Assembly (NCBI GenBank): GCA_012516785.1
Contig: JAAYWH010000013.1
Coordinates: forward strand, 1 to 53,274
Direction: 5' to 3'
DNA from: Methanomicrobiales archaeon
Lineage (GTDB): Archaea > Halobacteriota > Methanomicrobia > Methanomicrobiales > Methanospirillaceae
DNA length: 53,274 nt
Shown piece by piece: positions 9,535-19,566 of the stretch. Both the position numbers and the translations under genes were made by a program. Under the pieces are notes generated by a model. It ran no database searches. It was not told the origin of the DNA and saw only the letters and a program-made list of their open reading frames with translations. How positions within the stretch are numbered: the stretch's first letter is position 1; every line of letters begins with the position of its first letter.

Positions 9535-9942
9535 TTACTGGGCCTGTCTCTTCTTTTTTAACACAATATCGATGACCCCGTGCCTTACGCGGTAAAAGCT
9601 GTGCACCACGTCGATCGTTGTGTTCAGGGGGATAGATGCACGTTGCTCCCCAACGATGATGGTGACCGAATCGGTCGAGATATCGGCATAGGCTGCACAT
9701 TGCGACGAGGAAGGCAGGCTCCCGGTGATGAACAGGTACTCCTGGTCCTCGACTACCTCGTACTCGATCTCCTCGCGGGGATTTTTCCCGAGGTGGATCA
9801 CATGGGGGGCCTCCCCGTTATTCCCCGCGATGATGGTATATCCGACAAACCTGGTGCCTTCTGCTTCAGGCAGGTTGCGGACGATATCCTCCACCATCCG
9901 CGCAATGTGCTTCAGGAAATCATCATACGAATCATTCGGCAT
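9535..9942 (-). CDS. Hsp20/alpha-crystallin-like protein
   Basis: About 135 residues. The second half has the layout of an alpha-crystallin domain: an acidic strand (EEIEYEVVEDQEYLFITGSLP), then a strand series ending YRVRHGVIDIVLKKK, which resembles the usual GVL-x-I motif of small heat-shock proteins. The N-terminal 45 residues are helical (DDFLKHIARMVEDIV). It overlaps the end of the upstream regulator gene. Starts at 9942 and 9951 are both possible and neither has a good ribosome binding site, which suits coupling to the upstream gene. A chaperone or CS-domain adaptor role is inferred. Confidence 0.65.
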   Translation of the reverse strand: MPNDSYDDFLKHIARMVEDIVRNLPEAEGTRFVGYTIIAGNNGEAPHVIHLGKNPREEIEYEVVEDQEYLFITGSLPSSSQCAAYADISTDSVTIIVGEQRASIPLNTTIDVVHSFYRVRHGVIDIVLKKKRQAQ

Positions 9943-10549
9943 TGATACCACACAACCTGAATGTAGGGCCTTCCTGTTCTACGATATGTTTTTTACGCAA
10001 CTCCGAAAGTCCTGCGGCAAGATTCTGGACGGGCTGCCCGGTCAGCTCTGCCAGTTCTTCACCGGTCAGGTTGCAGTGGGCAAGGGCGATGAGCAGGTCG
10101 ATCCCGTTATCGTCCTCGACCACCTCCCTTCCCTGCTGCACGATCTCGCGTATCTGGAGGTCGATATCCTTCTCTATGTTGCGGAGGTTTCCGGCAAGTT
10201 CCTCGCGGGCATCCACGAGTTTTCGGAGTTTTCCCAGTGATTTCCGGAGCCGGTTGTTGACGTCATCGGAACTCCGGGTTCCCTCCTCCAGCCGGTGGAG
10301 GCTTACCATGACGCTGATATCATTTGCCAGGTAATAGTATTTTCGTCTGCGGTCATCGAGCCGGAAGGAGAGGATCTCCTCCCGTTCCATCAGCTGGAGA
10401 TGCTCTATCACCGCTTTTGGGGAGAGGAGGAGGCGATCAGAGATCTCGGTGACAAAACAGGGCTTCTGCCTGAGCAGTTCGATGATACGCCGGCGGTTTC
10501 TATTACCAAGGATATCGAGGATCCGGGCGACCTCAACATGATCCAGCAT
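9932..10549 (-). CDS. winged-helix regulator with two HTH regions
   Basis: A 205-residue transcription regulator. Residues about 5-75 form an ArsR-like winged helix (VARILDILGNRNRRRIIELL; ISDRLLLSPKAVIEHLQLMERE). A charged, probably coiled-coil stretch follows at about 90-135. The last 55 residues look like a second winged helix (LTGEELAELTGQPVQNLAAGLSELRKK). It is co-transcribed with the Hsp20-like gene by overlap, so control of a stress response is a reasonable inference, as in archaeal operons where a regulator precedes hsp20. It has its own strong TATA box. The ligand or signal is unknown. Confidence 0.75.
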   Translation of the reverse strand: MLDHVEVARILDILGNRNRRRIIELLRQKPCFVTEISDRLLLSPKAVIEHLQLMEREEILSFRLDDRRRKYYYLANDISVMVSLHRLEEGTRSSDDVNNRLRKSLGKLRKLVDAREELAGNLRNIEKDIDLQIREIVQQGREVVEDDNGIDLLIALAHCNLTGEELAELTGQPVQNLAAGLSELRKKHIVEQEGPTFRLCGINAE

Positions 10550-10573
10550 TGATTACTTTATGTTAGGGATTTT

Positions 10574-10583
10574 CTTATATATA
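10574..10583 (-). promoter_or_regulatory. TATA box of the regulator/Hsp20-like operon
   Basis: On the minus strand this reads TATATATAAG, about 25-34 bases before the ATG at 10549. The spacing predicts a leaderless or nearly leaderless transcript. The flanking intergenic sequence is strongly AT-rich. Confidence 0.6.
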
Positions 10584-10695
10584 GGTATTTGTAAGCAGTA
10601 CTGATTATTAAACAGAAATACTATTTTCACTGTCAGGATATCTGATCCTCACCATATAAAATCTCAAGGACGCACCAGAACCGGGGAAAGAAAAA

Positions 10696-12162
10696 TCAGT
10701 CCGAGAGCCGGTAATTCGGCGCCTCGTCCGTGATCAGGATATTGTGGGGGTGGCTCTCGGTCTGCCCGGCTGCAGTGATCCGGACAAAACGGGTCTTTTT
10801 GTGCATCTCAGCGATATTCCGCGAACCGGTGTATCCCATGGCAGACTTGAGACCCCCGACCAGCTGGTACAGGACATCGGATACGCTCCCCACATAGGGA
10901 GTCACCCCCTCCACCCCTTCAGGGACAAACTTGGTACGGCCGATCTCTTTCTTCTGGAAATACCGGTCGCTTGACACTCCGCCGCTCATGGCACCAAGGG
11001 ACCCCATCCCCCGGTACTGCTTGTAGCGCCTCCCCTTCATGGTGATGATCCGTCCCGGGGCTTCATCGCTGCCGGCAAAGAGACTCCCGATCATCACGCT
11101 GTCAGCCCCTGCAGCGATCGCCTTGGCCACGTCGCCGGAGAACCGGACACCGCCATCGGCGATGACCGGGATGCCGGCGTCCCTCACGACATCGGCAACA
11201 CTTGCAACCGCGGTGATCTGCGGGACCCCCACGCCAGCCACGATCCTGGTGGTGCAGATGGAGCCCGGTCCGATTCCCACCTTCAACCCGTCAACCGTAT
11301 CCATCAGGTCCTCGGCGGCCTTCGCGGTTGCAATATTCCCGGCAATGACGTCGGCCTTTGCACTCCCCTTGATGTTTCGCACCGACTTGACGACGTTCAT
11401 GTTGTGCCCGTGGGCGCAGTCGACCACGAGAGCATCGGTTCCCTCCTCGTCAAGGAGCATTGCCCGCTCGAAGTCAAAGGGGCCGACCGCAGTGGCAACT
11501 CTCAGCGTTCCTGTTTTTCCCCGGGTTGCATTTGGGTACTGCCGTTTCTCGAGGATGTCCTGCATGGTGATGATCCCGGCAAGACCCCCTTCCTTGTCAA
11601 TGACCGGAAGCCGCTCAACCTTATGGGTATACATCACCTCAAGCGCCTGCTCCATGGTGATATCCTCCCCGGCTGTGATCGGCTTCCTGGTCATGATCGT
11701 CCTGACCTTCTCGCTCCCCCGCCGGCTGGAGATCCCCCGCACATCCCGCCGGCTGACGATGCCGACTACCCGGCCCTCTTCAAGCACCGGGACTCCTCCG
11801 ATCCCCTGCTCGTTCATGAGCCGTTCGACCTCTGCCACACTGGTATCAGGAGAGACCGAGAGGACCTTCCGCTCGATCAGTTCCGCTGCCTGCTTCACGA
11901 ACCGGAGCTCGGCCGCCTCCTGCTCGGCACTCATGTTCCGGTGAATGACCCCGATCCCCCCGTTCCTTGCAAGGGCGATCGCCATCGAGGATTCGGTCAC
12001 GGTATCCATGGCAGAGGAGACGAGCGGGATGTTCAGCGGGATATTCTTTGAAAAGAGGGTCTTTGTATCGGTCTCATTCGGTTCGACCTGTGACTCGGCG
12101 GGAAGGAGGAGCACGTCATCGAAGGTGAGCGCGAGGGGGGCATCCAGCTTCGTCAGGTACAT
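10696..12162 (-). CDS. guaB: inosine-5'-monophosphate dehydrogenase
   Basis: IMP dehydrogenase oxidises IMP to XMP with NAD+, the committed step to GMP. The 488-residue length is standard. Two CBS domains (about residues 95-205) are inserted in the TIM barrel. The catalytic Cys303 is in GPGSICTTR, and the flap region with the [10 protein letters not shown] segment is present. The start at 12162 has GAGGG just upstream and lies three bases after the mfnB stop, so guaB is the second gene of an mfnB-guaB operon. Confidence 0.97.
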   Translation of the reverse strand: MYLTKLDAPLALTFDDVLLLPAESQVEPNETDTKTLFSKNIPLNIPLVSSAMDTVTESSMAIALARNGGIGVIHRNMSAEQEAAELRFVKQAAELIERKVLSVSPDTSVAEVERLMNEQGIGGVPVLEEGRVVGIVSRRDVRGISSRRGSEKVRTIMTRKPITAGEDITMEQALEVMYTHKVERLPVIDKEGGLAGIITMQDILEKRQYPNATRGKTGTLRVATAVGPFDFERAMLLDEEGTDALVVDCAHGHNMNVVKSVRNIKGSAKADVIAGNIATAKAAEDLMDTVDGLKVGIGPGSICTTRIVAGVGVPQITAVASVADVVRDAGIPVIADGGVRFSGDVAKAIAAGADSVMIGSLFAGSDEAPGRIITMKGRRYKQYRGMGSLGAMSGGVSSDRYFQKKEIGRTKFVPEGVEGVTPYVGSVSDVLYQLVGGLKSAMGYTGSRNIAEMHKKTRFVRITAAGQTESHPHNILITDEAPNYRLSD

Positions 12163-12165
12163 CCC

Positions 12166-12852
12166 TCATCCCACCATCCGTGCCAGCCGTATCACCAGGT
12201 CTTCCTGGATCGTGGAATTCCTGTTTCCGCCGCAAACCATCCCCCGGACGCCGATGATATCGGGGTTGATCCTTTTGAGTGCAGGGATATGCTCAAAGCA
12301 GAGCGACCCGGCGAGAGCGGTCTGCAACCCTGCAGCGCCGTTCATGCCGGTAAACTCAGATAGTTCCTCCTCGTTCATGAACTCAAAGGTACTCTTCCCG
12401 TCCTTCCTGCCGGTGTCCACCATCGCGACATCGGCTCCTGCTGCAGCCGCCAGGGGAGACATGACGAAGGGGGAGATGGTCCCGAGCCGTTCATAATCCG
12501 AATAGGCTGCAATCACAACGAACTTTTCGGGGAACTCTTCCTTGACCGCCCGTACCACGGCACTGATCACTTCCTCTGCCCGTTTTGCCCCGTCGAACAT
12601 AAGGCCGATCTTTACGTAATCTGCCCCTGCATGGGCTGCCCCGTATGCAGCAAGGGCAGCCCCTCCCGGCCTGAAATCAAAATCGCCTATCGCTGCACTG
12701 ACGGGTTTGTCAGAAAGGTCCTTGACTGCCCGTATGATCCATGGAAAGTTTGCGCCAAGCGATCCCTCTGCCGGCCGTTTTACATCGATAATATCCGCGG
12801 CACCAGATCGCTTCGCCTCTTCAACATCCCTCGGGCTGACCAGCAATCGCAT
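12166..12852 (-). CDS. mfnB: (5-formylfuran-3-yl)methyl phosphate synthase
   Basis: MfnB (formerly DUF556) condenses two glyceraldehyde-3-phosphate molecules to the furan precursor of methanofuran, the C1 carrier of CO2-reducing methanogenesis. The protein has 228 residues and a TIM-barrel pattern. Lys25 in DVKRPAEGSLGAN matches the Schiff-base lysine position of the family, and VDTGRKDGKS carries a second conserved lysine. It starts 44 bases from a divergent HisA-like gene and is followed directly by guaB. It supports the methanogen assignment. Confidence 0.95.
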   Translation of the reverse strand: MRLLVSPRDVEEAKRSGAADIIDVKRPAEGSLGANFPWIIRAVKDLSDKPVSAAIGDFDFRPGGAALAAYGAAHAGADYVKIGLMFDGAKRAEEVISAVVRAVKEEFPEKFVVIAAYSDYERLGTISPFVMSPLAAAAGADVAMVDTGRKDGKSTFEFMNEEELSEFTGMNGAAGLQTALAGSLCFEHIPALKRINPDIIGVRGMVCGGNRNSTIQEDLVIRLARMVG

Positions 12853-12896
12853 AGGATTTAATGATCCTTCATGCTAATAGTGATTACGCTACCACC

Positions 12897-13568
12897 ATGG
12901 ATCTGGTTCTTGCAATGGACCTGAAAGACGGGTTCGTTGTGCACGGGAAGAAGGGTGACAGGGCCGGTTACCGCCCGCTCACCTGGGGGTTATCGCCGGT
13001 GGCAGACCCTATCGGGTACCTTGAGGTGATGCAGCCCCGGTATCTCTACATCGCCGATCTCGACCGGATAGCAGGTATGGGATCGCATGACCCGATCATC
13101 CTCTCGTGTGCCGGGATGGTGGAACGGTGCTATGTCGACCGGGGGTCCCGGTCTCCGGACGATTCCCTGGAAGGAGCGCACATTGTCAACGTGGTAGGGA
13201 CGGAGACGGCCGGTGACCTGCTGCAGTACCGCGGAGGGATGCTCTCGGTTGATATCCGCGACGGCCTGGTCCTTCCGGAGGGGAGAGCGCCAGAGGAGGT
13301 CCTCTTTGGGGCAGCAGGTCTTCCGTTCGACTGCTGCCTTATTATGAATATCAGCGGGGTCGGGACCGGGAGATTGTTCTCCACCTCCCTTCTCAAAAGA
13401 ATGCGGAACGCCTATGGAAAAAAGCTCTTTTATGGGGGCGGTGTCCGGAACGGGCATGACCTTGATCGCCTTGCCCGGGCCGGGTTCGATGGAGCGATCG
13501 TGGCAACAGGAGTCCATAAGGGAAGCATCCCGCACGAATCGGTCAGGGAGGGATACTGGTGCTCGTGA
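12897..13568 (+). CDS. HisA/HisF-related TIM-barrel protein
   Basis: A 223-residue phosphate-binding TIM-barrel protein related to HisA and HisF. It begins MDLVLAMDLKDG with the family's first-strand Asp and ends with a phosphate-binding YGGGVRNG and GAIVATGVHKG pair. The family is common in methanogens beside real histidine genes, so it is probably not the histidine enzyme itself. Its divergent promoter with mfnB may hint at a cofactor role, but this is only inference. I chose the ATG at 12897. An ATG at 12861 with AGGA upstream is possible and would add 12 residues. Its end overlaps tmk by 10 bases. Confidence 0.75.
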   Translation: MDLVLAMDLKDGFVVHGKKGDRAGYRPLTWGLSPVADPIGYLEVMQPRYLYIADLDRIAGMGSHDPIILSCAGMVERCYVDRGSRSPDDSLEGAHIVNVVGTETAGDLLQYRGGMLSVDIRDGLVLPEGRAPEEVLFGAAGLPFDCCLIMNISGVGTGRLFSTSLLKRMRNAYGKKLFYGGGVRNGHDLDRLARAGFDGAIVATGVHKGSIPHESVREGYWCS

Positions 13569-14176
13569 CCATTGAAGGGATTGACGGGAGCGGAAAGAGT
13601 TCCCTTGTCTTGTCGCTTCATACACTCCTCTCAGATCTCTCTCCTGTCTTCACCCGCGAGCCGGGGTCCACCTGGGTCGGCGATCAGGTGCGGAGGGCAG
13701 TCGCCGAGAAGGCGGATCCCATCACCGAAGCCCTCCTCTTTGCAGCCGACCATGCAGCCCATCTCTCCACCCTGGTCCGCCCCTCCCTCGAACGCGGACT
13801 CCTCGTCATCTCTGACCGGTACTCTGACAGCCGGTATGCCTACCAGCAGGAGACCCTCAAGGGATACATCGATGACCCGCTCGCCTGGCTCCGGGCGCTG
13901 CATGCAGGGTGGACGGTCTGCCCTGATCTCACGTTTCTGATTGTCCTCCCTGTCGATGAAGCCTTGTCACGGATCAAGGAAAAACAGAACAGGGAGCATT
14001 TCGAGAACCATAGACTCCTCGAGAAGGTGCAGGACCAATACCTTGCCCTTGCAAAGAGCGACCCCTCCCGCTTTGTCCTGGTCGATGGCACGAAGGATGA
14101 AGGGGAGATAGCCGGGTTTGTTGCCGGGGTTATCAGGGATGCTTTTGGACGGTCACGATCACATCGCCGACCATGA
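13559..14176 (+). CDS. tmk: thymidylate kinase
   Basis: dTMP kinase phosphorylates dTMP to dTDP. The 205-residue protein has the P-loop GIDGSGKSS at residues 7-15, the DR-Y motif in [13 protein letters not shown], and a LID-like region near [10 protein letters not shown]. The GTG start at 13559 has GGGAGGG 7 bases upstream and lies inside the end of the previous gene, so translation is coupled. The 3' end overlaps the valS gene on the other strand by 44 bases. Confidence 0.93.
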   Translation: MLVTIEGIDGSGKSSLVLSLHTLLSDLSPVFTREPGSTWVGDQVRRAVAEKADPITEALLFAADHAAHLSTLVRPSLERGLLVISDRYSDSRYAYQQETLKGYIDDPLAWLRALHAGWTVCPDLTFLIVLPVDEALSRIKEKQNREHFENHRLLEKVQDQYLALAKSDPSRFVLVDGTKDEGEIAGFVAGVIRDAFGRSRSHRRP

Positions 14177-16736
14177 TCAGGTCCACTCGCGTTCCCCCGA
14201 CCAGGTAATCGGTCTGCTGTGAGAATGAATGGGCGGGCACCTCTACCCGTCTCCCCCCGATGTCGATTGTGGCCGGTGGACTGGAGAGGAGATCAGGGGG
14301 AAGCGCCCTGACGGCATCCATGAATGCTTTTGCATCCTTCCTGAGAGCCGGGCCTATCACCGCCATGTTGAAGACTATCTCACCTGGCCTCTTCTCGAGT
14401 GCACCGGTGTCGGCACACCACTCGATGGATGCATTCAGGGCCCGTGCCATGTCACCCCCGTCACCGTTGATGCGGGAGGAAAACACGGTGACCTTTCCGA
14501 GCGGTGCATTCAGGGCAAGCCCCTGTTCATGCTTGAACCGGCGTATCTCGGAGACAAGCCGGACGAGAAGGTCTCCTCTCTCGCGATCCTCCTGGTCAGA
14601 GGGCAGCGCCTCCGGCCACGCCGCCTTATGGACACTCCCCTCCATGAGATGCGAATAGATCTCCTCGGAAAAGTGGGGGGCATAAGGGGCCATCATCCTG
14701 CAGAGAGCATCGATGGTCTCCCAGAGGACGCGGCAGGCCGAGTCACGGGACGGATGATCTGAATAGAGCCTCCCCTTCACGAGCTCGATGTAATTGTCAG
14801 CAAGGACATTCCATGAGAACTCGCGGAGCGCTTTCAGTCCCCGGTCGAACTGGTACTGCTCCATCGCCTCGGTCACCTCGCTGACCGTCTCGGCCAGCCT
14901 CGCAAGGAGCCAGCGGTCGGCAAGAGCGGTTACCGGAGCTTCGTGGTTGAACTCCTTCTTCTCGAGCTGCAGGAGGATGAAACGGGCCACATTCCAGAGC
15001 TTGGTCTGGAACCGGGATGCCGCAATCACATCGTTCCAGTTGAACATGATGTCAGAACCGGTGGCAGCGCCGGCGGCTGCCCATTGCCGGAAGGCATCGG
15101 ATCCGTACTGCTCCACAATCTCTTCAGGAGATATGATGTTGCCCCTGCTCTTGCTCATCTTGAACCCGTCCTCGCCAAGGACCATCCCGTTGACGAGGAT
15201 CTCGTCCCATGGTCTCTTTCCGGTAAGCGCCACCGCCCTGAGGATTGTGTAAAACGCCCAGGTCCTGATGATGTCATGGCCCTGCGGCCTGATCTGGGCA
15301 GGGAACAATGGCGGAGCCCTTGTGCCATCCCATCCGGTGACATTCAGGACCGAGATAGAGGAATCCATCCATGTATCGAGCACATCCTCCTCCCCTACCA
15401 CCTCTGTTGAACCGCACTTTTTGCAGGGATGACCGGGTTTCCTGGTCGTGGGATCGAGCGGGAGATCTTTTTCATCAGGGAGGATCATGGTGCCGCACTC
15501 CCTGCAGAACCAAACCGGTATCGGGGTAGCAAAGATCCGCTGCCGCGAGATGCACCAGTCCCACTCCATCTGCCCGATCCAGTTCTCCATGCGAAGGAAC
15601 ATGTGCCCCGGGGTCCATTTCACCTCGCGTGCCGCCTTCATTATCTCGTCCGGGGCGATCTTTACGAACCACTGCCGCTCGCTCATAATCTCGATTGGCG
15701 TCTTGCACCGCCAGCAGGTCCCGACCCGCTGCTCCAGGGGTTCCTGTCGCTTGAGGATACCGAGTGCCTTCATGTCAGAGAGGATCGCCTCCCTGCATTC
15801 CCCTGACTTTTTGCCCTCGTATTTCCCTGCGACCGGGGTCATCCTGCCCTGACGGTCGATGGCTTTGCGGAGCTCAAGCCGGTGCTGTTTCCACCAGAAC
15901 ACGTCCTGCTTGTCCCCGAAGGTGCAGATCATCACGGCACCGGATCCGAACGTAGGATCCACGGCCTCATCAGAGATGATCGGGACCCTGTGCCCGAAGA
16001 TCGGCACGGTAAGGTGCCTCCCTGAAATCCCCGTATACCGCTCATCTTTTGGATGGACTGCCACGGCAACACAGGCAGCGAGGAGCTCCGGCCTGGTCGT
16101 TGCAATCTCCACCCCGTCAAAGTCAAAGTAGTTCAGGAACGTCTCCCTTGGTTCATAGGCAACCTCGGCAAAGGCGATGGCAGTCTCGCACCGGGTGCAG
16201 AAATTTACCGGGTGCTCGCTCTGGTAGATATACCCGGATGCGAGCATCTTCAGAAATGAGATCTGGGTCTTTTTGTAATACGCCGGGAGCATGGTGATGT
16301 ATTCATTGGACCAGTCCACCGAGAATCCCAGTTTGCGGAGCGTCAGGCGCATCTTCCCGATATTTGCGATGGTGAGCTCCCTGCACATCTCCCTGAACTT
16401 CTCCCGTGGTACATCGTTTTTCGTGATACCGTGGATCTCCTCCACTTTCACCTCGGTCGGCAGGCCATGGCAGTCCCATCCCTGGGGGAACATGACATTG
16501 TATCCCTGCATCCGCTTGTACCGTGCGATAAAGTCGATGTAGCACCAGTTGAACGCGTTTCCGATATGGAACGTTCCGGTCGGGTAGGGTGGGGGGGTGT
16601 CGATCACAAACTGCGGAAGGGAGGAGGTCCGGTCAAAATAGTTGTCTTCATCACGCCAGATGCCCTGCCAGCGGGGCTCCACTTCAGCAAAATGATAATT
16701 TTTTGGGAGATCCTTTGGGGGAGACATTTTTCTCAT
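14133..16736 (-). CDS. valS: valyl-tRNA synthetase
   Basis: Class I synthetase of 867 residues that charges tRNA-Val. The HIGH signature is HIGN in [15 protein letters not shown] and the KMSKS motif is intact in [10 protein letters not shown]. Four CxxC-type zinc pairs are visible in the middle (CTRCE, CWRCK, CRECG, CKKCG). I chose the ATG at 16736 because a TATA-like AGTATATTT sits 22 bases upstream, which predicts a leaderless mRNA. A longer reading to 16904 adds 56 residues with no resemblance to the family. The 3' end overlaps tmk tail to tail. Confidence 0.95.
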   Translation of the reverse strand: MRKMSPPKDLPKNYHFAEVEPRWQGIWRDEDNYFDRTSSLPQFVIDTPPPYPTGTFHIGNAFNWCYIDFIARYKRMQGYNVMFPQGWDCHGLPTEVKVEEIHGITKNDVPREKFREMCRELTIANIGKMRLTLRKLGFSVDWSNEYITMLPAYYKKTQISFLKMLASGYIYQSEHPVNFCTRCETAIAFAEVAYEPRETFLNYFDFDGVEIATTRPELLAACVAVAVHPKDERYTGISGRHLTVPIFGHRVPIISDEAVDPTFGSGAVMICTFGDKQDVFWWKQHRLELRKAIDRQGRMTPVAGKYEGKKSGECREAILSDMKALGILKRQEPLEQRVGTCWRCKTPIEIMSERQWFVKIAPDEIMKAAREVKWTPGHMFLRMENWIGQMEWDWCISRQRIFATPIPVWFCRECGTMILPDEKDLPLDPTTRKPGHPCKKCGSTEVVGEEDVLDTWMDSSISVLNVTGWDGTRAPPLFPAQIRPQGHDIIRTWAFYTILRAVALTGKRPWDEILVNGMVLGEDGFKMSKSRGNIISPEEIVEQYGSDAFRQWAAAGAATGSDIMFNWNDVIAASRFQTKLWNVARFILLQLEKKEFNHEAPVTALADRWLLARLAETVSEVTEAMEQYQFDRGLKALREFSWNVLADNYIELVKGRLYSDHPSRDSACRVLWETIDALCRMMAPYAPHFSEEIYSHLMEGSVHKAAWPEALPSDQEDRERGDLLVRLVSEIRRFKHEQGLALNAPLGKVTVFSSRINGDGGDMARALNASIEWCADTGALEKRPGEIVFNMAVIGPALRKDAKAFMDAVRALPPDLLSSPPATIDIGGRRVEVPAHSFSQQTDYLVGGTRVDLIMVGDVIVTVQKHP

Positions 16737-16750
16737 ATTTGTTTTTTCAT

Positions 16751-16761
16751 GAAATATACTG
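16751..16761. promoter_or_regulatory. near-symmetric TATA element between valS and the DUF92 gene
   Basis: GAAATATACTG on the plus strand reads CAGTATATTTC on the minus strand. The spacing suits a leaderless valS transcript. It could also serve the divergent DUF92 gene with a leader of about 130 bases. A small hairpin (TCCCCC, six-base loop, GGGGGA) lies at 16802-16819 in that leader. Confidence 0.4.
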
Positions 16762-16907
16762 TTCGAATACCCCGAAGATCTGACGTGCGTCCTTTGTGTC
16801 GTCCCCCATGAGCGGGGGAAACTGACGAAACCGGGAACGGGAGAACGGGGCTCTGTGCAGATCTCCTTGAAAAACCTCTTGTGCACAAGGCACCAACCAT
16901 ACACGGG

Positions 16908-18104
16908 ATGGCCGAACAGCTCGGGGACAATCTTGCTGCACTTCTGGCACTCTCGTTTGTCCTTATCGCACCCTATCTCCAGCCGCCGTGGGTGCTCACC
17001 ATTATGATCCTCCTGTTCTCATCCACCCTGTACCTGATCACGAAAACCCGCTACTTTGCCATCGCCCTTATCCCCATCGCGCTCCTCTATGGACTGGCCC
17101 TCCTGCCCCTCCTTGTATTCTGCTGCACGATCACCATCATCGTCACTGGTGAACTGGCGTTCCGGTGGGGAGCAGGAGAGCTCCCGTCCTACCTTGCCTA
17201 CCTCCTTGCGGCCTTTTCCGGGTGCATCCTCGTGATGCTGTACCTGCACCAGATCATTCCTCTTGTTATCCTGTTCGGCGTTGTGGTTGCCGTTCTCCTC
17301 AAAGCCATCCTCCGCAACCGCGAGGACGCCCTGATGATCGAGGCGCTCGGGATCGCGATGACCATGTATCTGATCATGGAACTGAACTACCAGGCAGATA
17401 TCGTGCTGATCGTTGCGGCGGTACTCATCGCCTTTGGCTTTGGGTATTTCTCGTACCGGACGCGGACTGCCGATGTCAGCGGCCTCTTTTCCGGAGCCCT
17501 GATCGGGATCATCCTGATCGTCTTTGCGGATATCAGGTGGTTCCTGATCATGCTCGCCTTCTTCATCCTTGGATCGGTGAGCACCCGGTACCACTACCGC
17601 GAGAAGGAGAAGATGGGGGTGGAGCAGAAACATGGTGGTGCAAGGGGCTACCTGAACGTCTTCTCAAACGGGGTTATCGCTGCCGCCTCTGCCGTACTCT
17701 GGGGAGTGACTGCAAATCCCCTGTTTGCAGCCCTTTTTGTCGGAAGCGTCGCCACCGCAGCAGCAGATACAATGGCGAGCGAGATCGGGGTGACGGGAGG
17801 AGAGCCCTACATGATCACGACCTTCTCCCGGGTTCCCGCAGGGACAAACGGCGGGGTCACGATCCTTGGGGAGACGGTTGCTGCTGCAGGGGCCTTCATC
17901 ATCTCTGTCATCGCCTTCCTTCTCGGGGTCATCCCGCTCCCGCTTGTGGTTGTGGGTACTGCTGCCGGATTCATCGGGACCAATATTGACAGCCTTGTCG
18001 GGGCGCTGATCGAGAACAAGGGGGTATTCGGCAATGCCGGGACGAACCTGGTGGCGACAGCAGGGGGAGGGATCTGTGGCCTCCTCCTTGCCCTGCTCGT
18101 TTAG
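16908..18104 (+). CDS. DUF92 polytopic membrane protein
   Basis: About 398 residues with around ten or more hydrophobic helices. Conserved stretches of the DUF92/TIGR00297 family are present: [32 protein letters not shown] and [10 protein letters not shown]. Plant members of this family (VTE6) act on phytyl phosphate as kinases, and a prenyl-phosphate kinase role has been suggested elsewhere. For this archaeal protein that is only inference. I chose the ATG at 16908; a GTG at 16881 is possible. The stop overlaps the converging gene by four bases. Confidence 0.82.
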   Translation: MAEQLGDNLAALLALSFVLIAPYLQPPWVLTIMILLFSSTLYLITKTRYFAIALIPIALLYGLALLPLLVFCCTITIIVTGELAFRWGAGELPSYLAYLLAAFSGCILVMLYLHQIIPLVILFGVVVAVLLKAILRNREDALMIEALGIAMTMYLIMELNYQADIVLIVAAVLIAFGFGYFSYRTRTADVSGLFSGALIGIILIVFADIRWFLIMLAFFILGSVSTRYHYREKEKMGVEQKHGGARGYLNVFSNGVIAAASAVLWGVTANPLFAALFVGSVATAAADTMASEIGVTGGEPYMITTFSRVPAGTNGGVTILGETVAAAGAFIISVIAFLLGVIPLPLVVVGTAAGFIGTNIDSLVGALIENKGVFGNAGTNLVATAGGGICGLLLALLV

Positions 18105-18931
18105 TACTTGTACCAGCGTCCTTTACTGTCGTACTCGCCCTGCAGCCTCGGCTCCCCCTCCCCGCTGCCCGCATAATCACGAAAGAAAAAGGCTTTAAAG
18201 GGATAAAGGAGTGAGAAGGCCAGCGCAATGCCGGCAAAGAAGATGAGGGCGGTGATCAGGATCCCATCCTGCCCTATCAGGGCATTGAACTGGTCCGGGG
18301 TGAAGGCCTGGATCTCTCCCGGTGTCATCATGGAGACCGGAACGAGCCGCTCATAGAGTGCTGCCGTCCAGGCAAGCAGCGTCCCAAACCCGATCGTTCC
18401 GCCGATTACCAGGGAGGTAAAATAGAATACGACGCAGGAGTGAGTGTTGCGAATGACAAACTCAACGCTTCTCCGGATCGATTCAAAGACGGTTCTCTCC
18501 TCGAGCACTGCTGCGGTATCGGAAAAGAGGGTAAAAAAGAGGATCGACAGGGTACAGGTCATTACTGAGAAGATGAGTGCGATTTCTCCGAATCCAAGGG
18601 CCATGAGCGGAATCAGGACGAGCATGATCGTGATGATGATGGCAAAGAGGATCAGGAGGGACGGGAGGAGGATACGGAAATACCCTGTCAATCCTCCGGA
18701 GAGAAAGGAATGGATCCCGGATTCGCCGCTTTTCACCATCGAAAGAACACCTGCCATGAAGAAGGGGATGAGGACGAGCAGTATCACGAGGAGTCGTTCA
18801 GCAATAAACAGCCCAAAATAATATTGTGAGACGATGAACGCAGCCGCTATTCCCCCAAGGGTCAGGCCCGGCAGCCATGCTGCAGGGGAACGAAGCAAGC
18901 CAAGGGCCGAATGGAGAGAAGCCGATACCAT
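18101..18931 (-). CDS. integral membrane protein of unknown function
   Basis: A 276-residue protein with about six transmembrane helices (roughly residues 15-38, 44-66, 85-110, 115-140, 165-190, 225-247). It ends in a charged soluble tail rich in Gly, Glu and Tyr ([19 protein letters not shown]). The central AVLEERTVFESIRRSVEFVIRN segment resembles cytoplasmic loops in DUF4013-like archaeal membrane proteins, but I cannot assign a function. It follows the pyruvate-kinase-C-like gene with a two-base gap, so the two form an operon. Confidence 0.7.
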   Translation of the reverse strand: MVSASLHSALGLLRSPAAWLPGLTLGGIAAAFIVSQYYFGLFIAERLLVILLVLIPFFMAGVLSMVKSGESGIHSFLSGGLTGYFRILLPSLLILFAIIITIMLVLIPLMALGFGEIALIFSVMTCTLSILFFTLFSDTAAVLEERTVFESIRRSVEFVIRNTHSCVVFYFTSLVIGGTIGFGTLLAWTAALYERLVPVSMMTPGEIQAFTPDQFNALIGQDGILITALIFFAGIALAFSLLYPFKAFFFRDYAGSGEGEPRLQGEYDSKGRWYKY

Positions 18932-18933
18932 GG

Positions 18934-19524
18934 TTACCGGACCCGTGGCATGGCCACGATCTCCCTGACCTGGAGGTCAAAGAACGATGCCGTATGGGAA
19001 GGCCGGATAACACAGACCGTATCAGCCCCGTTGTTCGTTCCACCGCACGCCACGACCTCCTCAGCAGGACTCACCACTCCCTGGTCGGCAGCAATGAGGA
19101 CACATTCCACGGCAACCTTCAGCCCGACCGCGATCACTCTCCTGAATGCTTCGGCAATTGCCTCCGTCCTCGATCCTCCTCCAACTCTCTGAGAACGGGA
19201 AAGTGATCGTTCAAGTCCTGAGAGGGCATGCGTGCCGGTGACGATCCGGACCCCCTCCTGGCGCAGTTCTGAGGCGATTTGGGGGGAAAATTCCCAGATC
19301 CCTGGCTCTGAGAACCCGACCACGTGGGTGACCACGATCAGGGACAGGCCGGATCCCTTCAGGGCAGCATGGAAGATCCGGGCGGTCTCCCCTGATGTGC
19401 TTGCGACCATCACCTTCCCAATCCCGAGATCCCGGGCTCTTTCCGCGGCGAAGCGTGCACAGTCGGCAGTGTTCGCAGGGCCCGGCGCGTCAAAATAATA
19501 CGTGTTTCGGGCGGTAAACGACAT
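18934..19524 (-). CDS. pyruvate kinase C-terminal-domain-like protein
   Basis: A 196-residue protein that resembles only the regulatory C-terminal (alpha/beta) domain of pyruvate kinase, without the catalytic barrel. Family-like parts are ARDLGIGKVMVASTSGETA, VTHVVGFSEPG, and ECVLIAADQGVV-EEVVACGGTNNGADT. Such free-standing domains are known in archaea but have no defined role. A small-molecule binding function is inferred. It is divergent from ychF with a gap of 42 bases, and probably co-transcribed with the downstream membrane protein. Confidence 0.75.
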   Translation of the reverse strand: MSFTARNTYYFDAPGPANTADCARFAAERARDLGIGKVMVASTSGETARIFHAALKGSGLSLIVVTHVVGFSEPGIWEFSPQIASELRQEGVRIVTGTHALSGLERSLSRSQRVGGGSRTEAIAEAFRRVIAVGLKVAVECVLIAADQGVVSPAEEVVACGGTNNGADTVCVIRPSHTASFFDLQVREIVAMPRVR

Positions 19525-19566
19525 AATAACAAGTTAATTAGGTAGTATCACTTAAAGGAAATTGCT

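Noticed and set aside
11039-11944. A 301-residue open frame on the plus strand
   Set aside because: It is antisense to guaB and consists of low-complexity Ser/Thr/Pro sequence.
16769-16780. A tRNA T-arm-like GTTCGAATACC
   Set aside because: No cloverleaf can be formed around it, and it lies in the promoter region of valS.
16737-16904. A 56-residue N-terminal extension of valS
   Set aside because: It has no resemblance to valyl-tRNA synthetases and would lie upstream of the TATA-like element.
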